Below are positions 6,446 through 14,135 of a stretch of 14,263 nucleotides of DNA, in pieces (position 1 is the first letter of the stretch; every line of letters starts with the position of its first letter). The stretch covers positions 1-14,263 of the forward strand of contig CAAFUL010000112.1 in assembly GCA_900766185.1 (NCBI GenBank). The letters run 5' to 3'. Below the pieces are notes generated by a model. It saw nothing but the letters and a program-made list of their open reading frames with translations, had not been told where the DNA came from and made no database searches. A program made the translations under genes and the position numbers. The DNA is from an uncultured Johnsonella sp. Its GTDB lineage: Bacteria > Bacillota > Clostridia > Lachnospirales > Lachnospiraceae.

Positions 6446-7225
6446 TCAAATACCGCTGTCTGCATACACTATTTGAACCTTGTCTTCCATAGCTACATAG
6501 TCAAAGGTTTCATTCTTTTTATCGGTTATAAGAAAATCAACCTCTCCCTCATCATCTGCCACCTTTGCCAGATAGCTGTCCCCGAATTTTGAGTTATCTG
6601 CAAGAACAAAGCTTTGTTTTGCAGCCTTAAGCATCTCTCTTTTTACAGCCGCATCATCAAAATTTGTAACCGAATATCCGTAACCCAGCGCTACTCCGTT
6701 AAGTCCTATGAAACTCTTGTCAACTCTTAAATCCCTTATGGTTCTTTCGCTTATTTTCCCCATAGTGGAATTATTGTGAGATCTGAACTCTCCGCCTATC
6801 TGAATTAAGGTAATGTCTTTGCAGTCCTTTAATAAATTAACCAGATTAACTGAATTTGTAAGTATGGTAAGTCCCTTTTTTTCATCTTTTACCAGAAGCT
6901 TTGCAAGTTCAAGCACTGTAGTTGAGCCGTCACACATCACGGTATCATTATCATCTATAAATTTATAGGCTTCCTTTGCTATACTTTGCTTTTCTTCTAT
7001 GTGAACTATAAGCAAATCACTCATCATATAATTCACCGCAGCGGAATAAAAGGGTATGGCACCTCCATGGGTGCGTCTGAGCTTCTTTTCTCCTTGAAGC
7101 TCATCCAGATCCTTCCTTACCGTAGCCTCTGTAATGCCAAGTTGCTTACTGAGCTCAGCAACTCTTACCGCCTTTTTTCTGTTAAGAATGTCGCATATAT
7201 ATTTTTTTCTTTCTTCTGCAAGCAT
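6446..7225 (-). CDS. DeoR/GlpR-family transcriptional regulator
   Basis: Probable repressor of the sugar operon in which it lies; DeoR-family proteins typically respond to a phosphorylated sugar intermediate. The 259 residues are the usual length. An N-terminal winged helix-turn-helix (about residues 4-57) includes the family signature VAELSKQLGITEATVRKDL, followed by LRRTHGGA. The effector domain has the DeoRC landmarks: DGSTTVLELA, LTNSVNLV, IQIGGEFRSHNN, FIGLNGVALGYGYS and VLADNSKFG. The ATG is supported by GGGAG. It begins 18 bases after the PfkA-like stop, so it is translated from the same mRNA and may be autoregulated. The likely ligand is the sugar 6-phosphate or 1,6-bisphosphate made by the upstream enzymes; this is inference from context. 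Palindromes in the leader of the binding-protein gene are candidate operators. Confidence 0.93.
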   Translation of the reverse strand: MLAEERKKYICDILNRKKAVRVAELSKQLGITEATVRKDLDELQGEKKLRRTHGGAIPFYSAAVNYMMSDLLIVHIEEKQSIAKEAYKFIDDNDTVMCDGSTTVLELAKLLVKDEKKGLTILTNSVNLVNLLKDCKDITLIQIGGEFRSHNNSTMGKISERTIRDLRVDKSFIGLNGVALGYGYSVTNFDDAAVKREMLKAAKQSFVLADNSKFGDSYLAKVADDEGEVDFLITDKKNETFDYVAMEDKVQIVYADSGI

Positions 7226-7243
7226 ATCACTCTCCCGATAAAC

Positions 7244-8185
7244 TTAAAGTTTGTCCCAATTAAATACCTTTTTATTAGCAGCTTCTTTCAAATCCATATA
7301 AGTATAGCTTCCGTTTTTGTACACCACATACTTATTCATAAGACCTTCATTTACAGCTTTAATTGCATACTTGGCAAAGCCTGCCGCATGAAGTCTGTCC
7401 GCTGCTGACGGACTTCCGCCTCTTTGGCAGTACCCCATAAGATTACATTTTACATTAAGACCAAGTTTTTCCTTAACATATTCTGCCGCATCTATGGTTT
7501 GATAAGAGCCTTCCGCAAAGGTTACCAAAACATAATCCCTATCTTTCTTATCAAGAATCTGCTTTACCCTCTCACATATTTCTTCATTGGACATAGGGGC
7601 TTCTACCAAAACCGAAAAATCCGCCATTCCCATAAGTACTGAGCTGTTGGTAAGATATCCGTCCCATGCTCCTAGAGTCTCTACAAAGAATACTCTTCCT
7701 GGAAGAGACATACCTGTATCGGAGATTGCATCTATGTAATCGCATTGCATATTAAGTGCAGTATCAAAACCCAGAGTATATTCGCTTCCGTAAATATTGT
7801 TATCTATAGTTCCGGGAATACCTATAATATTTATATCACTGCAGGCTTCATGAAGTTTTAATGCTCCAAGGAAAGAACCGTCTCCTCCGATAACTATAAG
7901 TACATCTATACCGTCAGCTTTAAGGTTATCAGAAAGCTGCTTTTGCCACTTAGGCTCACTAAGTTCAGGAAATCTTCCGGTACGCAGCATAGTACCGCCA
8001 AGCTTGTACCAGTCCTGAACCTTATTTATATTAAGCTCACATATATTATGATCTCTTATTCCTAAAAAACCTCTTTCATAAGCAAATACTTTATGTTCAT
8101 AAGAGGTCGCTTCTTTGACAAGTTGTGCTATACAGGGGTTCATGCCCGGAGAATCTCCTCCGCTTGTAATAATTGCTATATTCAA
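7244..8185 (-). CDS. PfkA-family ATP-dependent 6-phosphofructokinase with variant active site
   Basis: Phosphorylates a ketohexose 6-phosphate at C1; fructose 6-phosphate is the default, but another sugar is possible. At 313 residues it has the short bacterial PfkA length. It shows TSGGDSPGMN (7-16), GGTMLRTGR (63-71), IGGDGSFLGA (99-108), PGTIDNNI (124-131), R164 and QRGGSP near the C-terminus. Glycines at G103 and G125 are the pattern of ATP-using rather than pyrophosphate-using enzymes. The catalytic Asp (D128, E. coli D127) is kept, but the next Asp (E. coli D129) is N130, and the usual MGR motif reads LGA (171-173). These changes near the phosphate and sugar sites hint at altered kinetics or substrate. 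The start is TTG, 8 bases after GGAGG. It lies 24 bases after the aldolase gene and 18 before deoR. Confidence 0.88.
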   Translation of the reverse strand: MNIAIITSGGDSPGMNPCIAQLVKEATSYEHKVFAYERGFLGIRDHNICELNINKVQDWYKLGGTMLRTGRFPELSEPKWQKQLSDNLKADGIDVLIVIGGDGSFLGALKLHEACSDINIIGIPGTIDNNIYGSEYTLGFDTALNMQCDYIDAISDTGMSLPGRVFFVETLGAWDGYLTNSSVLMGMADFSVLVEAPMSNEEICERVKQILDKKDRDYVLVTFAEGSYQTIDAAEYVKEKLGLNVKCNLMGYCQRGGSPSAADRLHAAGFAKYAIKAVNEGLMNKYVVYKNGSYTYMDLKEAANKKVFNWDKL

Positions 8186-8209
8186 ATTCGTATCCTCCGT
8201 TTATGCTTA

Positions 8210-9076
8210 TTAGCACTTCCAAGCCTTGCCTGCACTGCCGAATATATCTATCTTATCTTTAACTACCTGTGCACAAGCTGCCTTAACAGGTCCTGCATAT
8301 TTTCTGGGATCAAACTCTGACTCGGGATTTTTAGCTACAGACTCTCTTAAAGTTCTGCTGAATGTAGCCTTTAACTCAGTTCCTACATTAATCTTGCTCA
8401 TTCCAAGCTGTATACATTTTTTGAAGTCCTCTACAGGAACGCCTGTACCTCCATGCAGTACCAACGGACAGGAGGTAAGAGATGCTATCTTCTCAAGACG
8501 AGGAAAGTCAAGCTTAGGCTCGCTCTTATAAAAGCCATGTGCTGTTCCTATAGCAACAGCAAGTGCATCGATCTTGGTTTCTTCAACAAATCTTACCACA
8601 TCATCAGGATTTGTAAAGAGGGCGGAAGCCTCATCAACAACTATATCTTCTTCTCTTCCGCCGAGTTTTCCAAGCTCAGCCTCTACAGAACAGCCGTATA
8701 TCGCTGCAAATTCAGCTATAGCCTTGCTTTGTGCGATATTTTCCTCATAAGGATGGGTTGAAGCATCTATCATTACGGAGGTAAATCCCTCTCTTATACC
8801 TTCTTTGATCATTGCATGGTCGGTAGCATGATCCATATGTAAGCATATAGGTATGTCAACCGCTGCTGCCATGCCCTTCACCATACCGGCAAGTTGCTTA
8901 AGTCCCATATATTTTATAGCTCCTGCCGATGCCATCAGGATAACGGGAGAATTCTTTTCTACAGCACCGTCAACTATACCTTGTGCGTCTTCATAATTAT
9001 TGAAGTTAAATCCTCCAACAGCATAATGTCCTTCTCTGGCACCTGCAAGTATCTCTTTTAATGTTACTAATCCCAT
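8210..9076 (-). CDS. Class II ketose-1,6-bisphosphate aldolase (FbaA/GatY/KbaY family)
   Basis: Zinc-dependent aldolase cleaving fructose or tagatose 1,6-bisphosphate into dihydroxyacetone phosphate and glyceraldehyde 3-phosphate. Using the ATG at 9076 (GGAG 5 bases upstream) gives 288 residues; a TTG at 9091 would overlap the ribosome binding site. Visible features are CLHMDHATDH (78-87, catalytic D82 and zinc ligand H83), VEAELG (131-136), AVAIGTAHGFY (173-183, zinc ligand H180), LHGGTGVP (207-214, zinc ligand H208) and KINVGTELK (228-236, phosphate binding). AVAIGTAHGFY and the GKLGGREEDIVVD stretch look more like GatY/KbaY tagatose-bisphosphate aldolases than Bacillus FbaA, whereas LHGGTG is FbaA-like. 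Alanine replaces the usual residue after DH. It sits between the ROK kinase and the PfkA-like kinase, whose combined product is its expected substrate. Confidence 0.93.
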   Translation of the reverse strand: MGLVTLKEILAGAREGHYAVGGFNFNNYEDAQGIVDGAVEKNSPVILMASAGAIKYMGLKQLAGMVKGMAAAVDIPICLHMDHATDHAMIKEGIREGFTSVMIDASTHPYEENIAQSKAIAEFAAIYGCSVEAELGKLGGREEDIVVDEASALFTNPDDVVRFVEETKIDALAVAIGTAHGFYKSEPKLDFPRLEKIASLTSCPLVLHGGTGVPVEDFKKCIQLGMSKINVGTELKATFSRTLRESVAKNPESEFDPRKYAGPVKAACAQVVKDKIDIFGSAGKAWKC

Positions 9077-9138
9077 AATGTCTCCTTTCAAAAAACATTT
9101 TATGTTTAAATTATAATTAATAATGTCTGTTATAGATG

Positions 9139-9160
9139 CTAAAGTCTTTTAAGACCTTAG
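9139..9160 (-). repeat. Near-perfect palindrome overlapping the ROK kinase stop
   Basis: CTAAAGTCTT (9139-9148) and AAGACCTTAG (9151-9160) are inverted copies with 9 of 10 positions matching. The minus-strand stop codon of the ROK gene lies in the first arm. No U-tract follows, so termination is unlikely. A consensus TATAAT lies downstream on the minus strand (9115-9110) but lacks a good -35. Possible RNA processing or stability hairpin in the 80-base gap before the aldolase gene. Confidence 0.4.
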
Positions 9161-10122
9161 TTTTTGCTGTCCTTACACAAATAGTAAGCACCGTAAAGTA
9201 CTACCGAATCATTCAGCTTGGAATACCGTAATATGGCTTCATCAACCTGATGCACACATCTTTCTTTAAGAGTGCTTATACAGGACTGATGGAAATACTC
9301 TTTAGCCTTTGTTACTCCACCTCCAAGCACTATAGCCTCCGTATCAAGTATGTTTAAAAGATTGGCTATGCCAAGCCCCAGATAATATCCCTCCAGCTTA
9401 TATGCTTCCAAGGCGTATTCGTCATTTTTTGAGGCTGCCTCAAGTAAAAGACTTCCTTCTATTTTATCCGGATCATAGTCTGCAAGCTCAAAAGCCAAAC
9501 TCTTCTTTCCGGCAAGCATATCCGCCTTCATTCTTTCATTAATTGCAGTTCCCGAAGCATAAAGCTCAAAACAGCCCTTAGAGCCGCAAGGACAGTCAAT
9601 TCCGTCAGGCAGTATGGACATATGTCCTACCTCGCCCGCTCCGTCATGGCTTCCCCTGTAAATATCATTATTTATTATTATACCGCCGCCACAACCGGTA
9701 CTTACCGTCATATATATAAGATTTTTACAACCTCTTCCCTCTCCGCAGCGTACCTCGGCAAGTGCTCCAAGATTGGCATCATTGTCTAAAAGTACCGGCA
9801 GCTTAAAATCTTCTTTGAGCCTTTCTACTATCGGAAAGTTTTCCCAACCCATCAGGGGGGCGTGTATTATTATCCCCTTTTGGGTATCCAGAGGTCCGGG
9901 ACTTCCAACCCCTATAGCTATAACATCTTCTCTTTTAATACTAAGCTTCGCTAAGATGTCTTCAAGTACTTTCTTTGTATTTTGGTATACGACTTCTTTT
10001 CCCTTAAAGGTTTCGGACTTCCTTTTAAGCACATAGTTATTAACTATATCGCCTTTTTCGTCAAAAACGGACGCCGAAGTCTTGGTTCCTCCTATATCAA
10101 GTGAAAGATAGTATTTACTCAT
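9157..10122 (-). CDS. ROK-family sugar kinase
   Basis: Cytoplasmic ATP-dependent hexokinase of the ROK (repressor, ORF, kinase) family; expected to phosphorylate the imported sugar at C6. The 321 residues lack an N-terminal helix-turn-helix, so this is a kinase and not a ROK repressor. Motifs are DIGGTKT (9-15, phosphate loop), GVGSPGPLD (71-79), LLDNDANLGAL (111-121, catalytic D115), STGCGGGI (141-148), GEVGHMSI (163-170) and the zinc knuckle CPCGSKGC (177-184), with H167 as the fourth likely ligand. Fructokinase, glucokinase and allokinase (AlsK) all fit this pattern and cannot be separated by eye. The ATG has AAAGG upstream. It follows the permease gene by 24 bases, typical of RbsABC-type operons where transporter and kinase act in sequence. 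Confidence 0.92.
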   Translation of the reverse strand: MSKYYLSLDIGGTKTSASVFDEKGDIVNNYVLKRKSETFKGKEVVYQNTKKVLEDILAKLSIKREDVIAIGVGSPGPLDTQKGIIIHAPLMGWENFPIVERLKEDFKLPVLLDNDANLGALAEVRCGEGRGCKNLIYMTVSTGCGGGIIINNDIYRGSHDGAGEVGHMSILPDGIDCPCGSKGCFELYASGTAINERMKADMLAGKKSLAFELADYDPDKIEGSLLLEAASKNDEYALEAYKLEGYYLGLGIANLLNILDTEAIVLGGGVTKAKEYFHQSCISTLKERCVHQVDEAILRYSKLNDSVVLYGAYYLCKDSKN

Positions 10123-10146
10123 ATTTAAACCTTTCTTTTTTGATAT

Positions 10147-11136
10147 TTATTTTCCTCTGCTTCTTTTTTGCATCATGTCAAGTACTACAGCTATTATAAT
10201 TATTGCTCCTATAACGACATTTTGCCAATAAGAATAGATATTAAGAAGATCCATACCTGTCTTTATAACCGCTATTACCGCACAACCGAACATAGCCCTT
10301 GCTACAGAGCCTGAACCTCCTGAAAGGCTTGTACCGCCAAGTACTGTAGAAGCTATGGCAAACATCTCATAACCGTTACCTGAGTTAGGCTGCCCGTTTT
10401 GGAGTTTTGAAGCTATACATACTCCGCAAAGTCCTGCCATAACGCCGCAAATGATATAACTTATAAGATTTATCTTCTTTACATTAATACCGCTAAGATG
10501 AGCTACATTGCTGTTGCTTCCTACCGCAAATACATGTCTTCCGAATACTGTTTTTGATAATAATATATGCATTATAGTAACTACTATAGTTGTAAATATC
10601 ACTATCACCGGTACCGCTCCGTTAGGCATAGTCTGTGTAGGTATAACTCTGCTTGCACCAAGGAATGCAAATGAGGTCGGAAGTCCGTACACCGGCTGCC
10701 CTCCGGTCAAGATAAAGGCAAGACCTCTTAGTGCCGTCATGGTTGATACCGTACAGATCATAGGTATAACATTAAAATACGCTATCAAAACTCCGTTGAT
10801 CAAACCGCATAAAGCTCCTACTGCTATACCTGTAGTAATTATAAGAAACATGGCAAAAGGAACATTCATATCAGGAAATCTAAGTCCTATAAATGATACT
10901 ATGACTCCGGCAACACCTGCTATAGAGCCTACTGAGATATCTATTCCTCCAAGTATAATTACATAAGTAAGACCTGAGGCAAGCAAGGCGTTGGTACACA
11001 TCTGAGAAAGTATATTACTTACATTTCTTCCTCCGAAAAATGTTTTGTTGGAAAGTCCAAAGCCTATACACAGTAATATTAAAACCACAACGACTACATT
11101 ATTGCTAACTAATTTTTTTAATTTTGCACTGTCCAT
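10147..11136 (-). CDS. Monosaccharide ABC transporter permease (RbsC/AlsC-like)
   Basis: Membrane component of a carbohydrate uptake (CUT2-type) ABC transporter; it forms the sugar channel as a dimer. The 329 residues are nearly all hydrophobic helices (about 8-10), with family landmarks TYVIILGGIDISVGSIAG (residues about 57-74), the cytoplasmic AVGSNSNVAHLSGI loop that contacts the ATPase, and GYEMFAIASTVLGGTSL followed by SGGSGS. I start it at ATG 11136, which has AGGTGG at good spacing; a GTG 12 bases earlier overlaps that site. It lies 28 bases after the ATPase stop and 24 before the ROK kinase gene. Sequence supports the family strongly, but not which sugar is carried. Confidence 0.94.
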   Translation of the reverse strand: MDSAKLKKLVSNNVVVVVLILLCIGFGLSNKTFFGGRNVSNILSQMCTNALLASGLTYVIILGGIDISVGSIAGVAGVIVSFIGLRFPDMNVPFAMFLIITTGIAVGALCGLINGVLIAYFNVIPMICTVSTMTALRGLAFILTGGQPVYGLPTSFAFLGASRVIPTQTMPNGAVPVIVIFTTIVVTIMHILLSKTVFGRHVFAVGSNSNVAHLSGINVKKINLISYIICGVMAGLCGVCIASKLQNGQPNSGNGYEMFAIASTVLGGTSLSGGSGSVARAMFGCAVIAVIKTGMDLLNIYSYWQNVVIGAIIIIAVVLDMMQKRSRGK

Positions 11137-11164
11137 ATTTTCATCCACCTATCATGTCAAATAA

Positions 11165-12667
11165 TTAATTCTTTGCATCACTTGTAATACTTGCAAGCAT
11201 TATAATATTTTGCTCATCCACTTCATTCTTCTGAAGTTCTCCGCTTATACGCCCCTCACGCATTACAATTACTCTATCAGATACACCTATTACTTCCGGC
11301 ATCTCCGAAGATATCATAATTATAGCTCCGCCATTGTCTACAAACTCATGCATCAGTGTATAGAACTCGGAACGGGCATTGACATCTATACCTCTGGTCG
11401 GCTCGTCAAGTATAAGTATGTTGGACTCTGCGGCAAGCCATTTTGCAAGTATGACCTTTTGCTGATTTCCACCGGAGAGATTGGCAAGTCTTGTATACAT
11501 ATCCGGTGCCTTAACCTTTAATTTGGACATATATTCCTCAGACACCTTTTTTTCCCACTTTGTATTTACAAAACCGAATTTATCACTCCTATATACCAAA
11601 CTTGGCAGTGCTATGTTCTCAACTATGTTTTTTTCAAGTAAGAGACCGGTTCTTCTTCTGTCCTCGGTAACCAGACCTATGTTATGGTCTATAGCTTCCT
11701 TAGGTGCATTTATATGAAATTCCTTACCCCTTAGATAAACTTTACCAAAGTCGGCATGCTCCGCACCGAAAAGTGCCAGCATAACTTCCGTTCTTCCGGC
11801 TCCTACCAGTCCTGAAAATCCGAGTATCTCTCCCTCATATAAGGTAAATGATATATTCTCAAAAACTCCTTTTTTAGTAAGGTTCTCAACTCTTAAAACC
11901 TCAGCACCTCTTTTATGAGTTTTTTTGTTGTAATAGTCCCCCATTTCTCTGCCTACCATGCTGTTTACTATGTCTTTTTCCGTTACATCCTTTACCATCA
12001 TGGTATCGACCTTACAACCGTCTCTTAAGACCGTAACTCTTTCACAAATCTCCGTCAGTTCCTTTAATCTGTGTGTAATGTATATGATTGCTACATTATG
12101 TTCTTTTAATATCTTGACCTGTTTAAATAAAGCATCTATTTCATGATTTGACAAAGAAGAAGTCGGTTCATCCATTACCACTACTTTGGCGTCCTGTGAT
12201 ATGACCTTTGCTATTTCTATCATCTGCTGCTGTGCGGCATTAAGCTCTCCTGCAATCTCCTGTGCCTTTATATCCACTTCCATAAAGTCAAGTATTTCCT
12301 GCGTTTTTTTGTTCATGGTTGCCATATCCAAAAATCCGCTTTTCTTTCTTATCTCCCTTCCAAGCCATACATTCTGTGCTACAGTCAGATCCTTTGCAAT
12401 ACTAAGCTCCTGATGTATAACTGCTATACCCTTGTCTATAGCCTGTTTTGGAGAAGTAAATTCAATTTGTTTGCCTTCAAAAAAAATATTTCCCTTTGTA
12501 GGTATGTATACACCTGATATAATCTTTATCAAGGTTGATTTACCGGCACCGTTTTCTCCTACCAGGGTATGTACTTCTCCGGGGTAGAAGTCTACGCTCA
12601 CATCAGTTAACGCCTTTACTCCCGGAAATTCTTTACTTATATTCTTTACCTGTAAAATAGGCTCCAT
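11165..12667 (-). CDS. Monosaccharide ABC transporter ATP-binding protein, two nucleotide-binding domains (RbsA-like)
   Basis: Energises sugar import by the neighbouring permease. The 500 residues hold two fused ABC domains, the hallmark of CUT2 transporters. Domain 1 has Walker A GENGAGKST (37-45), signature LNAAQQQ and Walker B VVVMDEPTSSLS. Domain 2 has a degenerate Walker A, GLVGAGRTEVM, a full signature LSGGNQQK, and Walker B ILILDEPTRGIDVN. A canonical first site with a non-canonical P-loop in the second domain is normal for this family and is not decay. The ATG is preceded by GAAAGG. It is separated from the binding-protein gene by 171 bases containing an intrinsic terminator, so it and the genes after it probably depend on readthrough. 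Confidence 0.96.
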   Translation of the reverse strand: MEPILQVKNISKEFPGVKALTDVSVDFYPGEVHTLVGENGAGKSTLIKIISGVYIPTKGNIFFEGKQIEFTSPKQAIDKGIAVIHQELSIAKDLTVAQNVWLGREIRKKSGFLDMATMNKKTQEILDFMEVDIKAQEIAGELNAAQQQMIEIAKVISQDAKVVVMDEPTSSLSNHEIDALFKQVKILKEHNVAIIYITHRLKELTEICERVTVLRDGCKVDTMMVKDVTEKDIVNSMVGREMGDYYNKKTHKRGAEVLRVENLTKKGVFENISFTLYEGEILGFSGLVGAGRTEVMLALFGAEHADFGKVYLRGKEFHINAPKEAIDHNIGLVTEDRRRTGLLLEKNIVENIALPSLVYRSDKFGFVNTKWEKKVSEEYMSKLKVKAPDMYTRLANLSGGNQQKVILAKWLAAESNILILDEPTRGIDVNARSEFYTLMHEFVDNGGAIIMISSEMPEVIGVSDRVIVMREGRISGELQKNEVDEQNIIMLASITSDAKN

Positions 12668-12760
12668 ATTTTAACCTTTCCATTGTTCAACAAAAAATCC
12701 TTAAAGAGAAAATCATTATGTTTTATTTAATAGTAAGTTTTGGTTAAATCTCCTGTCAAA

Positions 12761-12803
12761 TAAAAAAGTTGTTTAAGCAGGCAGCCACCCGCTCAAACAA
12801 CTT
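12761..12803 (-). terminator. Intrinsic terminator between the binding-protein and ATPase genes
   Basis: On the minus strand AAGTTGTTT and AGC pair with GCT and AAACAACTT (12803-12795 and 12774-12766 are the outer arms; 12793-12791 and 12778-12776 the inner) around a GC-rich loop. TTTTTT follows at once (12767-12762). A smaller TTCGG/CCGAA hairpin lies just upstream at 12813-12826. Its position after the first gene of the operon suggests partial termination, giving more binding protein than ATPase and permease. Confidence 0.85.
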
Positions 12804-12838
12804 ATCTGTTAATTCGGTTAGCCGAAACCGACACTATA

Positions 12839-13855
12839 TTACTCTGCTGCGTTCTCAGCTGTAATTATATATGGATCTATAAATATCTCAGGCTTTGTAA
12901 CTTTTCCTTCTGTCATGTACTTGATCATCTCATCTACTATTGTAGAACCTATTAACTTAGGATTCTGAGATATTTCTGATACCCAATATTTGCCGTTTTC
13001 CGCATCAAGTATAGCTTCCTTAGCTTCAGGGTTACCGTCAAATCCTACTATAAGGCACTCTGAACCTGCCGCCTTTATAGAAGCCAATGCTCCTGTAGCT
13101 GCCGGATCACCTACACAAAATACTGCCTTAACTTCAGGATTGGTAGTAAGTATGTTCTCCATTATCTTTTGTGCCTCATTAGCATCACCCTTGTAGTCAT
13201 ATCCGCTAAGAACTTTACGATCGGACTTCTTTAATGTCTCTAAAGCACCGTTTTCTCTGTCAAGGCAAGAAGATGCTGTAGGATAACCTATAATAGCCAC
13301 AGTATCTCCATCCTTAGTAAGACGCACAAGTTCTTCTCCTCCAAGCTGTCCGCCCTTAAAGTTGTCGGTTCCTACAAAGCAGTTGATTGAATCCGACTCT
13401 GAGGTACAGTCAAAGGTAAACATTGCTACACCGTCTGCTGCCGCATTCTCTATAGCCGGCTTAACTCCTGCCGCATCGTTACACGCCAGTGCTATAGCTT
13501 TGCAACCGTCAGCTGTAAGTGTCTCAACCTTTGAAGTTGCTATTACAGGATCAAGACTTGCATCAAGCACTGAAAAGTCCTTAATTCCCTTTGCCTCGCA
13601 CTCTGCCTTAATACCGTCTGCTATAAGCTGATAGAAAGTATGCTCAAAAGATCCTACAACAAATCCGAACTTTAAGTTTGCAACATCTGTAGTTGCAGCG
13701 GCTGATGAGCCCTCTGCGGATGAAGCTCCCGCTTCAGTACTTTGAGCCTCGCTTTGCTTTGCTGTGGTCTCTCCCGAATTTCCTGAACTGCAACCTCCAA
13801 GCATGGACAATGCCAAACCTGCACATAAAATAGCACCTAATACTTGTTTTTTCAT
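12839..13855 (-). CDS. Sugar-binding lipoprotein of a CUT2 ABC transporter (RbsB-like)
   Basis: Extracytoplasmic receptor that captures a monosaccharide and hands it to the permease. The start is ATG 13855 (338 residues), with AAAAAAGGAG about 9 bases upstream; an in-frame ATG at 13918 would add a lysine-rich stretch before the signal peptide and lacks support. The N-terminus is a lipoprotein signal: MKKQ, a hydrophobic core, and lipobox LGGC with lipidated C22. A flexible Ser/Thr/Ala/Glu-rich linker follows (about 23-55). The periplasmic-binding-protein type 1 fold then begins with KFGFVVGSFEHTFYQLIADG; later pieces include CNDAAGVKPAIENA, FVGTDNFKGG, CVGDPAATGAL and IVGFDGNPEA, matching Peripla_BP_4 (ribose/galactose/allose class). 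It is the first gene of the operon behind a consensus promoter. Ligand identity cannot be read from the sequence. Confidence 0.95.
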   Translation of the reverse strand: MKKQVLGAILCAGLALSMLGGCSSGNSGETTAKQSEAQSTEAGASSAEGSSAAATTDVANLKFGFVVGSFEHTFYQLIADGIKAECEAKGIKDFSVLDASLDPVIATSKVETLTADGCKAIALACNDAAGVKPAIENAAADGVAMFTFDCTSESDSINCFVGTDNFKGGQLGGEELVRLTKDGDTVAIIGYPTASSCLDRENGALETLKKSDRKVLSGYDYKGDANEAQKIMENILTTNPEVKAVFCVGDPAATGALASIKAAGSECLIVGFDGNPEAKEAILDAENGKYWVSEISQNPKLIGSTIVDEMIKYMTEGKVTKPEIFIDPYIITAENAAE

Positions 13856-14018
13856 AATTACTTCTCCTTTTTTCTTTTTTGTATTGGTTTTATTTGTTTT
13901 TAGCATTATAATTGCCATTTCGGCAATTTAATTTAATTTGTTTCACAAGTTATTTTTGACCGTTCAAAGCTTTCTTTGTATGCTTTTTATATTTTATTGT
14001 TCTTTACAAGTAATTTAT
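13856..14018 (-). promoter_or_regulatory. Long leader of the sugar operon with two palindromes
   Basis: The predicted transcript has about 160 bases before the binding-protein ATG. It contains an AATTGCC/GGCAATT hairpin (13910-13928, 5-base loop) and the palindrome TTTGA-CCGT-TCAAA (13955-13968). Either could bind the operon's DeoR regulator downstream of the start site. No known riboswitch pattern or catabolite-control (cre) consensus was found. Confidence 0.4.
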
Positions 14019-14025
14019 TAAGCAT

Positions 14026-14055
14026 ATTATAGCAAGAGCTGTTTATAAATGTCAA
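14026..14055 (-). promoter_or_regulatory. Consensus promoter of the sugar operon
   Basis: On the minus strand a perfect -35 TTGACA (14055-14050) is followed after 18 bases by a perfect -10 TATAAT (14031-14026), with TG one base before the -10. Transcription should begin near 14018. Such a strong promoter ahead of a catabolic operon implies control by a repressor, plausibly the DeoR protein encoded at the operon's end. Confidence 0.88.
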
Positions 14056-14135
14056 GTTCGTTTTCTTTTGTTTTTTATCTTTTTTTGCTTTTTTATAAAA
14101 TAAACAAAAAATAGAATAATTAAATAGGAGGTATG

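Noticed and set aside
10508..10966. A 152-codon plus-strand ORF inside the permease gene
   Set aside because: It is antisense to conserved permease segments and is low-complexity, rich in Ile, Thr and Pro, as expected from the reverse strand of a membrane protein gene.
11165..12667. Decay of the second ATP-binding domain because its Walker A lacks the normal lysine
   Set aside because: A degenerate second P-loop is normal in RbsA/MglA-type double ATPases; the signature and Walker B motifs are intact.
13955..13968. A catabolite-control (cre) site in the sugar operon leader
   Set aside because: The palindrome has a central CG, but its spacing does not fit the cre consensus. It is described as a generic palindrome instead.
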